From Maribacter sp. MMG018 (GTDB taxonomy: Bacteria; Bacteroidota; Bacteroidia; Flavobacteriales; Flavobacteriaceae), in assembly GCF_018100785.1 (NCBI RefSeq), contig NZ_JAGJEC010000001.1, forward strand, positions 1,364,001 to 1,428,000: DNA of 64,000 nt, read 5' to 3'. Made by a program: the position numbers and the translations under genes. Of this stretch, positions 54,554-63,251 are shown piece after piece. Position 1 is the stretch's first letter. Each line of letters opens with the position of its first letter. Below the pieces are notes generated by a model that was not told where the DNA came from, ran no database searches, and was given only the letters and a program-made list of their open reading frames with translations.

Positions 54554-55084
54554 ATGGCATCTAAAGTTATACAAGCGTTTTATAATGATGATGACGTGCT
54601 GATGCATGCCGTAAAGAAGGTAAAGGCAGCCAAACATCATATTGAAGAGGTTTATTGTCCCTTTCCGGTTCACGGTTTGGATAAGGCTATGGGCTTGGCC
54701 CCTACAAGAATTGCGATTACGTCTTTCTTGTATGGTTGTGTGGGCTTAACGGTCGCAGTGGTTATGATGAACTATATCATGATCGAGGATTGGCCTCAGG
54801 ATATCGGTGGTAAACCAAGTTTTAGTTACTTGGAGAATATGCCGGCCTTTGTTCCTATTATGTTTGAGCTTACCGTGTTTTTTGCAGCTCACTTAATGGT
54901 GATTACCTTTTACCTTAGAAGTAGGTTGTGGCCTTTTAAAAAAGCTGAAAATCCGGATGTAAGAACAACCGATGATCACTTTTTAATGGAGATAGAGATC
55001 CATGACAACGAGCAAGAATTGAAGGATTTATTGGCCGATACTGGAGCTGTGGAGATTAATATATCAGAAAAAAACAGTCATTAA
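54554..55084 (+). CDS. actD: Alternative complex III subunit ActD (DUF3341)
   Basis: 176 residues. DUF3341 proteins are the ActD subunit. A cytoplasmic N-terminal domain (about 1-55, HHIEEVYCPFPVHGLDKAMG) precedes two membrane helices (about 60-83 and 98-120). The C-terminal tail is acidic. ActD has no known redox centre and is structural, contacting ActC and ActF. It lies 3 bp after actC and 2 bp before actE. Confidence 0.92.
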   Translation: MASKVIQAFYNDDDVLMHAVKKVKAAKHHIEEVYCPFPVHGLDKAMGLAPTRIAITSFLYGCVGLTVAVVMMNYIMIEDWPQDIGGKPSFSYLENMPAFVPIMFELTVFFAAHLMVITFYLRSRLWPFKKAENPDVRTTDDHFLMEIEIHDNEQELKDLLADTGAVEINISEKNSH

Positions 55085-55086
55085 AT

Positions 55087-55647
55087 ATGAACAGTTTTAT
55101 TAAAATAGGAGTTGTAATATGTTTATTGGTGGTGGTGAGTGCTTGTCATGATAAAAACAAGCCCAATTACCAATATATGCCAAACATGTATGAGCCTGTA
55201 GGCTATGAGGCTTATGGCGAGGTAGATTTTTTACCCGCAGGTCAAGAGGCTATGGCGCCACCCGCGAATACAGTTAATAGAGGTTGGTTGCCTTACGAGT
55301 TCGAAAATACTCCAGAAGGTAAAGAATTAGCTAGGTTGAATACGAGTCCGTTAGATTCTATGGCACGTGATGAAAACTTGGCCAAAGGTGCAGAGTTGTA
55401 CAATATTTATTGTGCTATTTGTCATGGTTCAAAAGGAGATGGCCAAGGTACTTTGGTAAAACGGGAGAAAATATTAGGTGTACCTAGTTATGCTGACCCT
55501 GCTCGTGATATTACTGTTGGAACTGCTTATCATACTCAAATATATGGATTGAATTCTATGGGGTCTTACGCATCTCAGATGAACAATACAGAGATGTGGC
55601 AAGTGGCCGAATATGTAATGAAGCTCAAAGAAGATTTAACCAAATAA
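55087..55647 (+). CDS. actE: Alternative complex III subunit ActE (monohaem cytochrome c lipoprotein)
   Basis: 186 residues. Signal with lipobox VSAC (Cys19), so it is a lipid-anchored periplasmic protein. One class I cytochrome c domain follows (about 95-180), with haem site CAICH near residue 117 and an axial Met in the MGSYASQM region near 160. It is the terminal electron-donating haem of the complex in known structures. It is encoded 2 bp after actD and 17 bp before actF. Confidence 0.92.
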   Translation: MNSFIKIGVVICLLVVVSACHDKNKPNYQYMPNMYEPVGYEAYGEVDFLPAGQEAMAPPANTVNRGWLPYEFENTPEGKELARLNTSPLDSMARDENLAKGAELYNIYCAICHGSKGDGQGTLVKREKILGVPSYADPARDITVGTAYHTQIYGLNSMGSYASQMNNTEMWQVAEYVMKLKEDLTK

Positions 55648-55664
55648 TTTAGGTAGACAATACT

Positions 55665-56969
55665 ATGTATACGTTTTCAAATAGACTTAAGATAGGTTCC
55701 ATTATTCTAATGGCAGTTGGGCTGTTGGGTATAATAGGTGGTTTTGTCATGGCGCCCGGAACTGTAGAGGAAGCAAAAGCTATGGTAGCTAGTCATGATG
55801 GTGGTCACGGTGAATCTGCAGATGCACATGCTGCAGTAGTGGAGCATGGCGATGGACACGACGCAGCCCATGATGAGCATTTATTACATCAATTACAAAA
55901 TAAACCTTGGGCGGCACTTTATGTGGCGGCATTCTTTTTTATGATGATAGCTTTGGGCGTACTTGCTTTTTATGCTATACAACGAGCGGCACAGGCTGGC
56001 TGGTCTCCCTTGTTGTTTAGGGTGATGGAAGGTATTACGGCCTATTTGGTTCCAGGGGGGATAATAGTATTTGTTATCCTGCTTCTTTCGGTACTGCATA
56101 TGAACCATCTTTTTGTATGGATGGATTCTGATGTAGTGGCCCATGATGCGCTGTTGCAGGGTAAATCAGGATATTTAAATCCAACATTTTTCTTAATACG
56201 CGCAGCGGTTTTCTTAGGAGGATGGATAGCGTATCGTGAGTATTCTAGAAAGTTGTCATTACAACAAGATGAATCTTCTGATAACTCTAAGTTTGTGTTG
56301 AACTTTAGAATATCTGCGGCCTTCTTGGTGTTTTACCTTATATCTGAATCTATTATGTCTTGGGACTGGATTATGAGTGTTGATCCACATTGGTTCAGTA
56401 CCTTGTTCGGATGGTATATTTTTGCCAGTATGTTCGTATCTGGTATAACCGTTATTGCAATGGTGACCATTTATTTGAAATCAAAAGGCTTGTTGCCAGA
56501 TGTAAATGATAGTCATATACATGATTTGGCCAAGTTTATGTTCGGTATCAGTATTTTTTGGACGTACCTATGGTTCTCGCAGTTCATGTTAATATGGTAT
56601 TCTAATATACCTGAAGAGGTAACTTATTATGTGACCAGGATCGAGGATTATAAACTTCCGTTCTTTGGTATGATAGCCATGAATTTCGTGTTCCCGCTAT
56701 TATTATTGATGAATAGTGATTTTAAACGGGTAAATTGGTTCGTCGTGTTGGCCGGTATCGTTATTTTGGCGGGTCATTATTTAGATATATTTAATGCCAT
56801 TATGCCTGCAACGGTAGGTGACCAATGGTATATAGGATTGTCAGAGATAAGTTCTGTATTGTTTTTTGCAGGTTTCTTTATTTTCTGGGTCTTTAGGGCT
56901 CTTGCTACGGCACCATTACAGCCTAAGAGAAATCCTTTTATTGAGGAAAGTAAGCACTTCCATTATTAG
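55665..56969 (+). CDS. actF: Alternative complex III subunit ActF
   Basis: 434 residues with about ten membrane helices. It is the second NrfD-like, quinone-binding-fold integral subunit, paired with ActC, although in known structures it lacks a functional quinol site. A soluble loop after the first helix (about 44-75) contains eight His among Asp, Gly and Ala, an unusual metal-binding-like stretch. Conserved parts include MSWDWIMSVDPHWFSTLFGWY (region about 226-246). The gene sits 17 bp after actE and 31 bp before coxB. Confidence 0.92.
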   Translation: MYTFSNRLKIGSIILMAVGLLGIIGGFVMAPGTVEEAKAMVASHDGGHGESADAHAAVVEHGDGHDAAHDEHLLHQLQNKPWAALYVAAFFFMMIALGVLAFYAIQRAAQAGWSPLLFRVMEGITAYLVPGGIIVFVILLLSVLHMNHLFVWMDSDVVAHDALLQGKSGYLNPTFFLIRAAVFLGGWIAYREYSRKLSLQQDESSDNSKFVLNFRISAAFLVFYLISESIMSWDWIMSVDPHWFSTLFGWYIFASMFVSGITVIAMVTIYLKSKGLLPDVNDSHIHDLAKFMFGISIFWTYLWFSQFMLIWYSNIPEEVTYYVTRIEDYKLPFFGMIAMNFVFPLLLLMNSDFKRVNWFVVLAGIVILAGHYLDIFNAIMPATVGDQWYIGLSEISSVLFFAGFFIFWVFRALATAPLQPKRNPFIEESKHFHY

Positions 56970-57000
56970 TGAGTTTTAAAGTATAATATCAAATCATACA

Positions 57001-58062
57001 ATGACTACATTATTGACTTTAGCTGTTTTAGTTCTCGTGGCAATTGCTATTTGGCAAATGACCAAAATATTTGAATTGTCACAGCTTAAAACAGATGTTT
57101 CTGAAATAGCAACCGATAAGGATAACAAGTATAACGGTTATCTGTTGTTCGCATTTCTGATCTTTATTTATGGTATAACTATATTTAGTTTTTATAACTA
57201 TGGTAAGGCCTTATTGCCAGAAGCTGCTTCTGAGCACGGTGGTCAGTATGATAAATTGATGTTGGTTTCAATGGCCATCATCTTTTTTGTACAGACGATT
57301 ACGCAAGCTCTTTTACATTATTTTGGTTTTAAATATAGAGGTGAAAAAGGAAAAAGGGCATTGTTCTATGCAGACAATGATCGATTGGAGTTTATTTGGA
57401 CCATTATACCTGTAATTGTTTTGGCAGGTCTTATTTTATGGGGACTTTATTCGTGGACCAATATTATGGATGTTAATGATGAGGACGATCCTTTGGTTGT
57501 TGAGCTTTATGCACAACAGTTTAATTGGACCGCTAGATATGCCGGTGCCGATAATACCTTGGGAAATGCCAATGTTAGAATGATAGATATTGACAAAGCC
57601 AATGTTTTAGGTTTGGATGAATCCGATACTTACGCACACGATGATGTTATCGTAAAGGAACTTCACTTGCCTGTTGGTAGAAAGGTCAATTTTAAGATGC
57701 GAAGCCAAGATGTTTTGCATTCTGCCTATATGCCTCATTTTAGGGCTCAAATGAATTGTGTTCCAGGTATGATAACGGAGTTTTCTTTTACTCCAATCTA
57801 TACCACAGAAGAAATGAGGCAAAATCCGGATGTTGCCGAAAAAGTAAAGCGTACCAATAAACTTAGAGCGGAAAAAGCTGCCGAAAGTGGAGAAACAATT
57901 GATCCATGGGAGTTTGATTATGTTTTGTTGTGTAACAAAATTTGTGGTAAGTCTCATTACAATATGCAGATGAAGATCATTGTAGAGACCGAAGAAGAGT
58001 TTAATGAATGGATGGCTAGCCAACAGACATTCAAGAATACGGTGATGGCAAGCGCTCAGTAA
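57001..58062 (+). CDS. coxB: Cytochrome c oxidase subunit II
   Basis: 353 residues. Four hydrophobic stretches (about 1-20, 44-68, 86-110, 130-152) precede the periplasmic cupredoxin domain, more than the usual two helices. The CuA site is complete: DVLHSAYMPHF supplies one His; LLCNKICGKSHYNMQM supplies the two Cys (Cys-x3-Cys), the second His and the Met. There is no fused cytochrome c domain at the C-terminus, so it probably accepts electrons from ActA/ActE or another cytochrome. coxA follows after 38 bp. Confidence 0.94.
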   Translation: MTTLLTLAVLVLVAIAIWQMTKIFELSQLKTDVSEIATDKDNKYNGYLLFAFLIFIYGITIFSFYNYGKALLPEAASEHGGQYDKLMLVSMAIIFFVQTITQALLHYFGFKYRGEKGKRALFYADNDRLEFIWTIIPVIVLAGLILWGLYSWTNIMDVNDEDDPLVVELYAQQFNWTARYAGADNTLGNANVRMIDIDKANVLGLDESDTYAHDDVIVKELHLPVGRKVNFKMRSQDVLHSAYMPHFRAQMNCVPGMITEFSFTPIYTTEEMRQNPDVAEKVKRTNKLRAEKAAESGETIDPWEFDYVLLCNKICGKSHYNMQMKIIVETEEEFNEWMASQQTFKNTVMASAQ

Positions 58063-58100
58063 TAAGCAGAAAAAGAAATTAAAAAAAACGAAATTCGATT

Positions 58101-59930
58101 ATGTCATTAGCAACAGCACATGCACAGGTAGATGATCACTCACATGATGATCATGGACATCATCATAAAGAAACCTTTGTAACAAAATATATCTTTAGCC
58201 AAGACCATAAAATGATTTCAAAGCAGTACTTGATTACTGGTTTGATCATGGGGGTTATTGGTATTGCCATGTCATTATTGTTTAGAATGCAATTGGCTTG
58301 GCCAGGTGAATCAAATGCCATTTTTGGGGCTTTGTTGGGTAAATGGGCTCCTGATGGGGTTATGGATGCCGATGTGTATCTTGCATTGGTTACCATACAC
58401 GGTACTTTGATGGTGTTTTTTGTACTTACCCAAGGATTGAGTGGTACTTTCAGTAACCTGTTAATTCCATTACAGATCGGTGCTAGGGATATGGCCTCTG
58501 GTTTTATGAACATGGTTTCTTACTGGATGTTCTTTGTGTCTAGTGTTATAATGATTATCTCTTTGTTCGTAGAAGCAGGTCCGGCAGCAGCCGGATGGAC
58601 GGTCTATCCACCATTAAGTGCCTTACCGATGGCGCAGCCAGGTTCAGGAATGGGGATGACATTATGGTTGGTTTCAATGGCAATATTTATTGCTTCATCG
58701 CTTTTAGGTTCGTTGAACTATATCACTACCGTAATAAACTTAAGAACTAAAGGGATGTCTATGACTAGACTTCCATTGACTATTTGGGCGTTTTTTGTAA
58801 CAGCCATTATCGGTGTTGTTTCTTTCCCTGTTTTATTATCTGCAGCATTGTTGTTGATAATGGATAGAAGTTTTGGTACATCGTTCTTTTTGTCAGATAT
58901 ATTTATTCAAGGTGAGGTATTACACTATCAAGGTGGTTCACCGGTACTATATGAGCATTTGTTCTGGTTCTTGGGTCACCCTGAGGTTTATATTGTAATT
59001 CTACCGGCTATGGGTATCGTATCCGAAGTCATGGCGGTAAATGCTAGAAAACCAATTTTTGGTTACAGGGCAATGATCGCTTCTATATTGGCGATTGCAT
59101 TTTTATCTACGATAGTTTGGGGTCACCATATGTTCGTATCCGGTATGAATCCATTTTTAGGGTCTGTGTTTACATTTACAACCTTGTTGATCGCAATACC
59201 ATCGGCGGTAAAAGCTTTTAACTGGATTACCACATTATGGAAGGGTAACCTGCAAATGAACCCGGGTATGTTGTTCTCTATTGGTATGGTATCTACCTTT
59301 ATAACAGGTGGTCTTACGGGAATTATACTTGGAGACAGTACTTTGGATATTAACGTTCATGATACGTATTTTGTAGTAGCTCACTTCCATTTGGTAATGG
59401 GTATCTCGGCACTCTACGGAATGTTCGCTGGAATTTACCACTGGTTCCCTAAAATGTTCCATGGTAGAATGATGAACAAAAACTTAGGGTATGTACACTT
59501 TTGGATTACAGCTATAGGTTCTTATGGAATTTTCTTCCCAATGCATTTTGTGGGTATGGCCGGTGTTCCAAGAAGGTATTACGAGAACACGGCATTTCCA
59601 ATGTTCGATGAGCTTACCGATGTTCAGGTGTTAATGACGGTGTTTGCTATTATCACTGCCGGCGCACAATTGTTCTTTGCCTTTAATTTTATAAGAAGTA
59701 TTTTTTACGGAAAAAAAGGAGGACAAAACCCTTGGAAGGCAACCACATTGGAATGGACAACCCCAGAAGAGCATATTCACGGAAACTGGCCTGGTGCTAT
59801 TCCTGAAGTACACAGATGGGCGTATGATTACAGTAAAGTTGATGAAAACAATGAGTATATTATTCCAGAGCAGGATTATATACAACAGCATACTCCTCTG
59901 TTTGACGGAGAAGAGGAACTTCAACACTAG
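58101..59930 (+). CDS. coxA: Cytochrome c oxidase subunit I
   Basis: 609 residues, heme-copper oxidase subunit I of the A family. Visible: the haem a ligand region IHGTLMVFFV, FWFLGHPEVYIVIL with the CuB His, cross-linked Tyr and channel Glu, VWGHHMFVSG with two CuB His ligands, and HDTYFVVAHFHLVMG with both haem a/a3 His ligands. The N-terminal ~22 residues hold seven His (H7, 13, 15, 18, 20, 21, 22). No subunit III or IV gene follows; a terminator ends the operon. It reduces O2 to water and pumps protons. Confidence 0.96.
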   Translation: MSLATAHAQVDDHSHDDHGHHHKETFVTKYIFSQDHKMISKQYLITGLIMGVIGIAMSLLFRMQLAWPGESNAIFGALLGKWAPDGVMDADVYLALVTIHGTLMVFFVLTQGLSGTFSNLLIPLQIGARDMASGFMNMVSYWMFFVSSVIMIISLFVEAGPAAAGWTVYPPLSALPMAQPGSGMGMTLWLVSMAIFIASSLLGSLNYITTVINLRTKGMSMTRLPLTIWAFFVTAIIGVVSFPVLLSAALLLIMDRSFGTSFFLSDIFIQGEVLHYQGGSPVLYEHLFWFLGHPEVYIVILPAMGIVSEVMAVNARKPIFGYRAMIASILAIAFLSTIVWGHHMFVSGMNPFLGSVFTFTTLLIAIPSAVKAFNWITTLWKGNLQMNPGMLFSIGMVSTFITGGLTGIILGDSTLDINVHDTYFVVAHFHLVMGISALYGMFAGIYHWFPKMFHGRMMNKNLGYVHFWITAIGSYGIFFPMHFVGMAGVPRRYYENTAFPMFDELTDVQVLMTVFAIITAGAQLFFAFNFIRSIFYGKKGGQNPWKATTLEWTTPEEHIHGNWPGAIPEVHRWAYDYSKVDENNEYIIPEQDYIQQHTPLFDGEEELQH

Positions 59931-59947
59931 TTCAGAATAATATTTGT

Positions 59948-59984
59948 AAAAAATGCCCAACTTACATAGTTGGGCATTTTTTTT
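59948..59984 (+). terminator. Intrinsic terminator of the act-cox operon
   Basis: AAAATGCCCAACT (to 59962) pairs with AGTTGGGCATTTT (from 59968) across a 5-nt loop, then a T-run. It lies 18 bp after coxA. Confidence 0.9.
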
Positions 59985-60021
59985 GCTGTTATGTTTAAAA
60001 TCACGTTGTTCTAATTTGTAA

Positions 60022-60029
60022 TATCTTTG
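60022..60029 (+). promoter_or_regulatory. Candidate -7 element of the GIN-domain gene
   Basis: TATCTTTG matches TAnnTTTG, 33 nt before the ATG chosen at 60062. The -33 region is poor. Confidence 0.4.
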
Positions 60030-60061
60030 ATTTATTGTTTAGAACACTACACTTTAATGAA

Positions 60062-60895
60062 ATGAGAATGAAAAATATATTGATTCTGGGTCTTACATTG
60101 TTTATTGGATTACAAAGTTTTGCCCAAAGAAAACCTAAAATAAAAGGAAATAAGAATGTTGTAGAGGTTAAGGAAGAACTGCCACCCTTTTATGCTATTG
60201 ATCTTGCGGATGATTTAGAAGTGGTGTTGGAAAAGGCCAACAAAGAGGGCTATGCTTTAGAAATAGACGATAATTTGATAGATGTATTGAAGTTTAAAGT
60301 AGAGGACAATACATTAAAAATATCTTCATTTTATAATATTACCTCTAAGAAAAAGTTGAATATAACCGTTTATTATACCGAACTGGCGGCCTTGTCTATG
60401 AGCAATGGGGAAATTAGTATGAAAGATGTTATATCTGGAGAACAGTTGGATGTGCATACCTCTGGCCCCTCACGATTAGAACTTAATGCCACTGCCGATG
60501 TTATTAATATAAATATGGATGGTATTAGTTCTGGAGATTTCAATGTAGCCAGTGATTCATTGGTTATGACCTTAAAAGATCGTATAGATGTAAAGGTGTA
60601 CACGACTGTGGCAAATAGCTCTGTGTATATGTATAAGAACGCTTCGGCCAAAATGGAAGGGGCTACTGACTTTTTGATGGCAAAATTGTATGGTAATACC
60701 AACCTTAAGGCAGAAATGCTCGAGGCCAAGTCCACAATGCTTATTATGGAGGATTCTCCTCAGGCCAAGGTAAATGTATTAGAAGACTTTCAGTTATCGT
60801 CAAGGGGTTCTGCAAAAACTAGTCTGTACGGTAATCCAAAGATTAATATCATAGACTTTTTAGATACATCACAATTGGATAAGGAAAAGAACTAA
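60062..60895 (+). CDS. GIN-domain (DUF2807) exported protein
   Basis: 277 residues from the chosen start, with a Sec signal peptide (cleavage near QSFAQ). Upstream in-frame ATG at 60035 would add nine residues before the signal; 60068 is also possible. The body is a right-handed beta-helix-like repeat of short strands: FYAIDLADDLEVVLEKAN at its start and many SxxLxL/VxV strands after. This matches the putative auto-transporter adhesin head GIN domain (DUF2807). Function is unknown. Its stop codon overlaps that of the convergent acyl-CoA oxidase-like gene by 4 bp. Confidence 0.75.
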   Translation: MRMKNILILGLTLFIGLQSFAQRKPKIKGNKNVVEVKEELPPFYAIDLADDLEVVLEKANKEGYALEIDDNLIDVLKFKVEDNTLKISSFYNITSKKKLNITVYYTELAALSMSNGEISMKDVISGEQLDVHTSGPSRLELNATADVININMDGISSGDFNVASDSLVMTLKDRIDVKVYTTVANSSVYMYKNASAKMEGATDFLMAKLYGNTNLKAEMLEAKSTMLIMEDSPQAKVNVLEDFQLSSRGSAKTSLYGNPKINIIDFLDTSQLDKEKN

Positions 60896-63156
60896 GAGGC
60901 TATCGGGGCGGTCATACAATGTTCGGGTATGTCGAAACCATTTACCAATACATTCACATGTGGCCTAAGTTCTGTGCATAGTCTTTCTACACGCTGCCTG
61001 ATTGCTTTCGATTTTGTGCTGCCTATATACCCCTGTTCAAGGTACCATGAGGCATCTTTTCTTATTTCTGATAGCGCATATAGGTTTCCTAACTTTTGAA
61101 ATAGTAATTTGGTTTTATCGTCGGCAATGTTCTCTATAAAATCCATATAAGTGGAATAGGCGAGTTGTATGCTATATGCTTTGCCCAGTGCAAGTAAATG
61201 CGTCTGTACTTTTAAGAAAGCTTGGTAAGACGGTATCCCTTTTTTGATGTAATCCCTAATTCTCATGGCCAGTGTATACGTAAGGCGACGTGTTCTGTAT
61301 TCAAAGGCATGTTTGTGAAATTTAGGATCGTAAAGATGTTCTGGGTCAATTTTATTCGAATATAAAGGGTTTACGGTGGCTAGCTTGTCGCTTAGTTGCT
61401 GGCTGAGGATTTTCAACACTGAAGAAAAGCCGGCGCTATTGAATTCTGATTTAAAATCCGACAAAACTCCCTTTGCCGCCAATTGAAGCAATACGTTATT
61501 GTCTCCTTCAAAAGTGGTAAATATATCTACGTCGCCCTTAAGGTCGGCAATACGGTTTTCTAGCAAATAACCTTTTCCTCCGCATGCTTCACGACATTCT
61601 TGAATAGTGTCATTTGCGTACCAAGTTATTATAGATTTTAAACCTGCCACTTGTGTTTCTACCTTGCGTTTGTCCGGTTGGGTTTCATCACAATAAACCG
61701 ACATCATTTTTTCTAAGGTGGCATGGTAAACATAAGCACTCGCTATTAAGGGGATAAGGCGTAGTTGATGAGTCGGGTAATCCATCAACAGATCTTCCTG
61801 TATTTTTACGCTGTCATTGAACTGTCTTCTTTTCAAGGCGTGTTTTATGGCAATGGTCAAAGCCATTTTAGCACCGCCAAGTCCTGCCCTTGCCACACAG
61901 ATACGACCACCTACCAATGTGCCCAACATTGTAAAAAAGCGTTTATTGGGGTTTTTAATTTCTGAAGCGTATGTGCCGTCGTCCATAATGGAGCCATACT
62001 TGTTCAATAGGTTGGTACGGGGAACTTTAACTTGGTTGAACCATATTTTTCCGTTATCTACGCCATTCAGTCCTAATTTGTATCCGTTGTCCTCAATTTT
62101 AATTCCTTCTAGTACTTCGTGGTCTTCATTTCTTAGGGGAACTAAAATTGCATGTACCCCCTCGTTTTTTCCGTTTACTATGAGTTGGGCAAAAACGGTT
62201 GCAATTTTAGAATGTAGGGCATTGCCTATATATTCTTTGTTATCGTTCTTTCCCGGGGTATGAATGGTTATGGTGTCGGTTTTTTTATCGTAAGTGGCCG
62301 TAGTTTTTATTCCTCTGACATTAGATCCATGTCCGGTTTCGGTCATGGCAAAACATCCCAATAGATTGGCTTGTCCTGCTTCAATTAGATACTTGTCATG
62401 ATGTGGTTTCGTGCCTAATTTTTGAATACTACCGCCGAAGAGACCAAATTGAACGCCGAATTTTATGGCAAGGCTTCCGTCGACAAACATCAAGTTTTCG
62501 AAAATTGATGCATAGCCCCTCATATTGTCCGTGCCCCCATAAGCCTTTGGGTATGCCATGGCCCCATAACCATGTTCGGCTAAAAAAACAACCTGTCGCA
62601 AAACATTTTGTCTGTAATTCTCTTTGTCTCTATAAATGTCCCATTTGAAAATAGGGTCTTTTAATAGTTCTTGAAAATTATGTAGAACCTCGGAGTGTTC
62701 CCCTTTTAGAAGTGTCGATATTTCCTCTGAACTATATAGGTCCGACGATGGGCTGTGGTCTACTTCTACCTCGAACAGGTGGTTGTAGTGATTGGGCTGT
62801 ATACCAAGGTTGATTTCAATGTGCTTTAAATGGTTGTTAAAGTCGCAATTGCCATAATAATGGGTAGCTACGTTTTGACTAAAAGTGGATAAAGGGTATG
62901 TTTCGCTTTCCACTAATTTTGCATGTGAGTTGTATATGGTTTGCTTCCATTTCTTAAACTCGTTATTTGTGGGTGGACGGTCTGCGATCAACCAAGATTT
63001 TAATAATTGTTTTTCTTGATCGTTTAAACTAGGGTCTAGTTGAATGGCCTTTTCTACAACGTTCACTTCAGAGGCGGAAACTAGATCATCTGACCAGATG
63101 ACATAAAAAAAAGGAATGTATTGTAGAATTCCGACGGTATATGTATACTTTTTCAT
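60892..63156 (-). CDS. Acyl-CoA dehydrogenase/oxidase-like flavoprotein
   Basis: 754 residues, larger than typical acyl-CoA dehydrogenases (~380) and in the range of acyl-CoA oxidases. An N-terminal helical domain (about 1-130; WSDDLVSASEV) precedes the flavoprotein core. FAMTETGHGSNVRG (about 270-283) is the flavin-binding oxidase-type signature, and TFEGDNNVLLQLAAKG carries the expected catalytic Glu region. It would oxidise fatty acyl-CoA to trans-2-enoyl-CoA, with electrons to O2 or to ETF. It converges with the GIN-domain gene and diverges from ruvB. The start has no visible promoter box. Confidence 0.85.
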   Translation of the reverse strand: MKKYTYTVGILQYIPFFYVIWSDDLVSASEVNVVEKAIQLDPSLNDQEKQLLKSWLIADRPPTNNEFKKWKQTIYNSHAKLVESETYPLSTFSQNVATHYYGNCDFNNHLKHIEINLGIQPNHYNHLFEVEVDHSPSSDLYSSEEISTLLKGEHSEVLHNFQELLKDPIFKWDIYRDKENYRQNVLRQVVFLAEHGYGAMAYPKAYGGTDNMRGYASIFENLMFVDGSLAIKFGVQFGLFGGSIQKLGTKPHHDKYLIEAGQANLLGCFAMTETGHGSNVRGIKTTATYDKKTDTITIHTPGKNDNKEYIGNALHSKIATVFAQLIVNGKNEGVHAILVPLRNEDHEVLEGIKIEDNGYKLGLNGVDNGKIWFNQVKVPRTNLLNKYGSIMDDGTYASEIKNPNKRFFTMLGTLVGGRICVARAGLGGAKMALTIAIKHALKRRQFNDSVKIQEDLLMDYPTHQLRLIPLIASAYVYHATLEKMMSVYCDETQPDKRKVETQVAGLKSIITWYANDTIQECREACGGKGYLLENRIADLKGDVDIFTTFEGDNNVLLQLAAKGVLSDFKSEFNSAGFSSVLKILSQQLSDKLATVNPLYSNKIDPEHLYDPKFHKHAFEYRTRRLTYTLAMRIRDYIKKGIPSYQAFLKVQTHLLALGKAYSIQLAYSTYMDFIENIADDKTKLLFQKLGNLYALSEIRKDASWYLEQGYIGSTKSKAIRQRVERLCTELRPHVNVLVNGFDIPEHCMTAPIAS

Positions 63157-63236
63157 TATTTGAAATTACGAATTTATATCAGAAGAATTATGGGATAAAC
63201 CGTGTGGAGAGTGAAAATAAATTACGTGTGTTTACC

Positions 63237-63244
63237 TATCTTTG
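63237..63244 (+). promoter_or_regulatory. Candidate -7 element of ruvB
   Basis: TATCTTTG lies 7 nt before the ruvB ATG, as in a leaderless transcript. No -33 match. Confidence 0.4.
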
Positions 63245-63251
63245 TTAGTAT

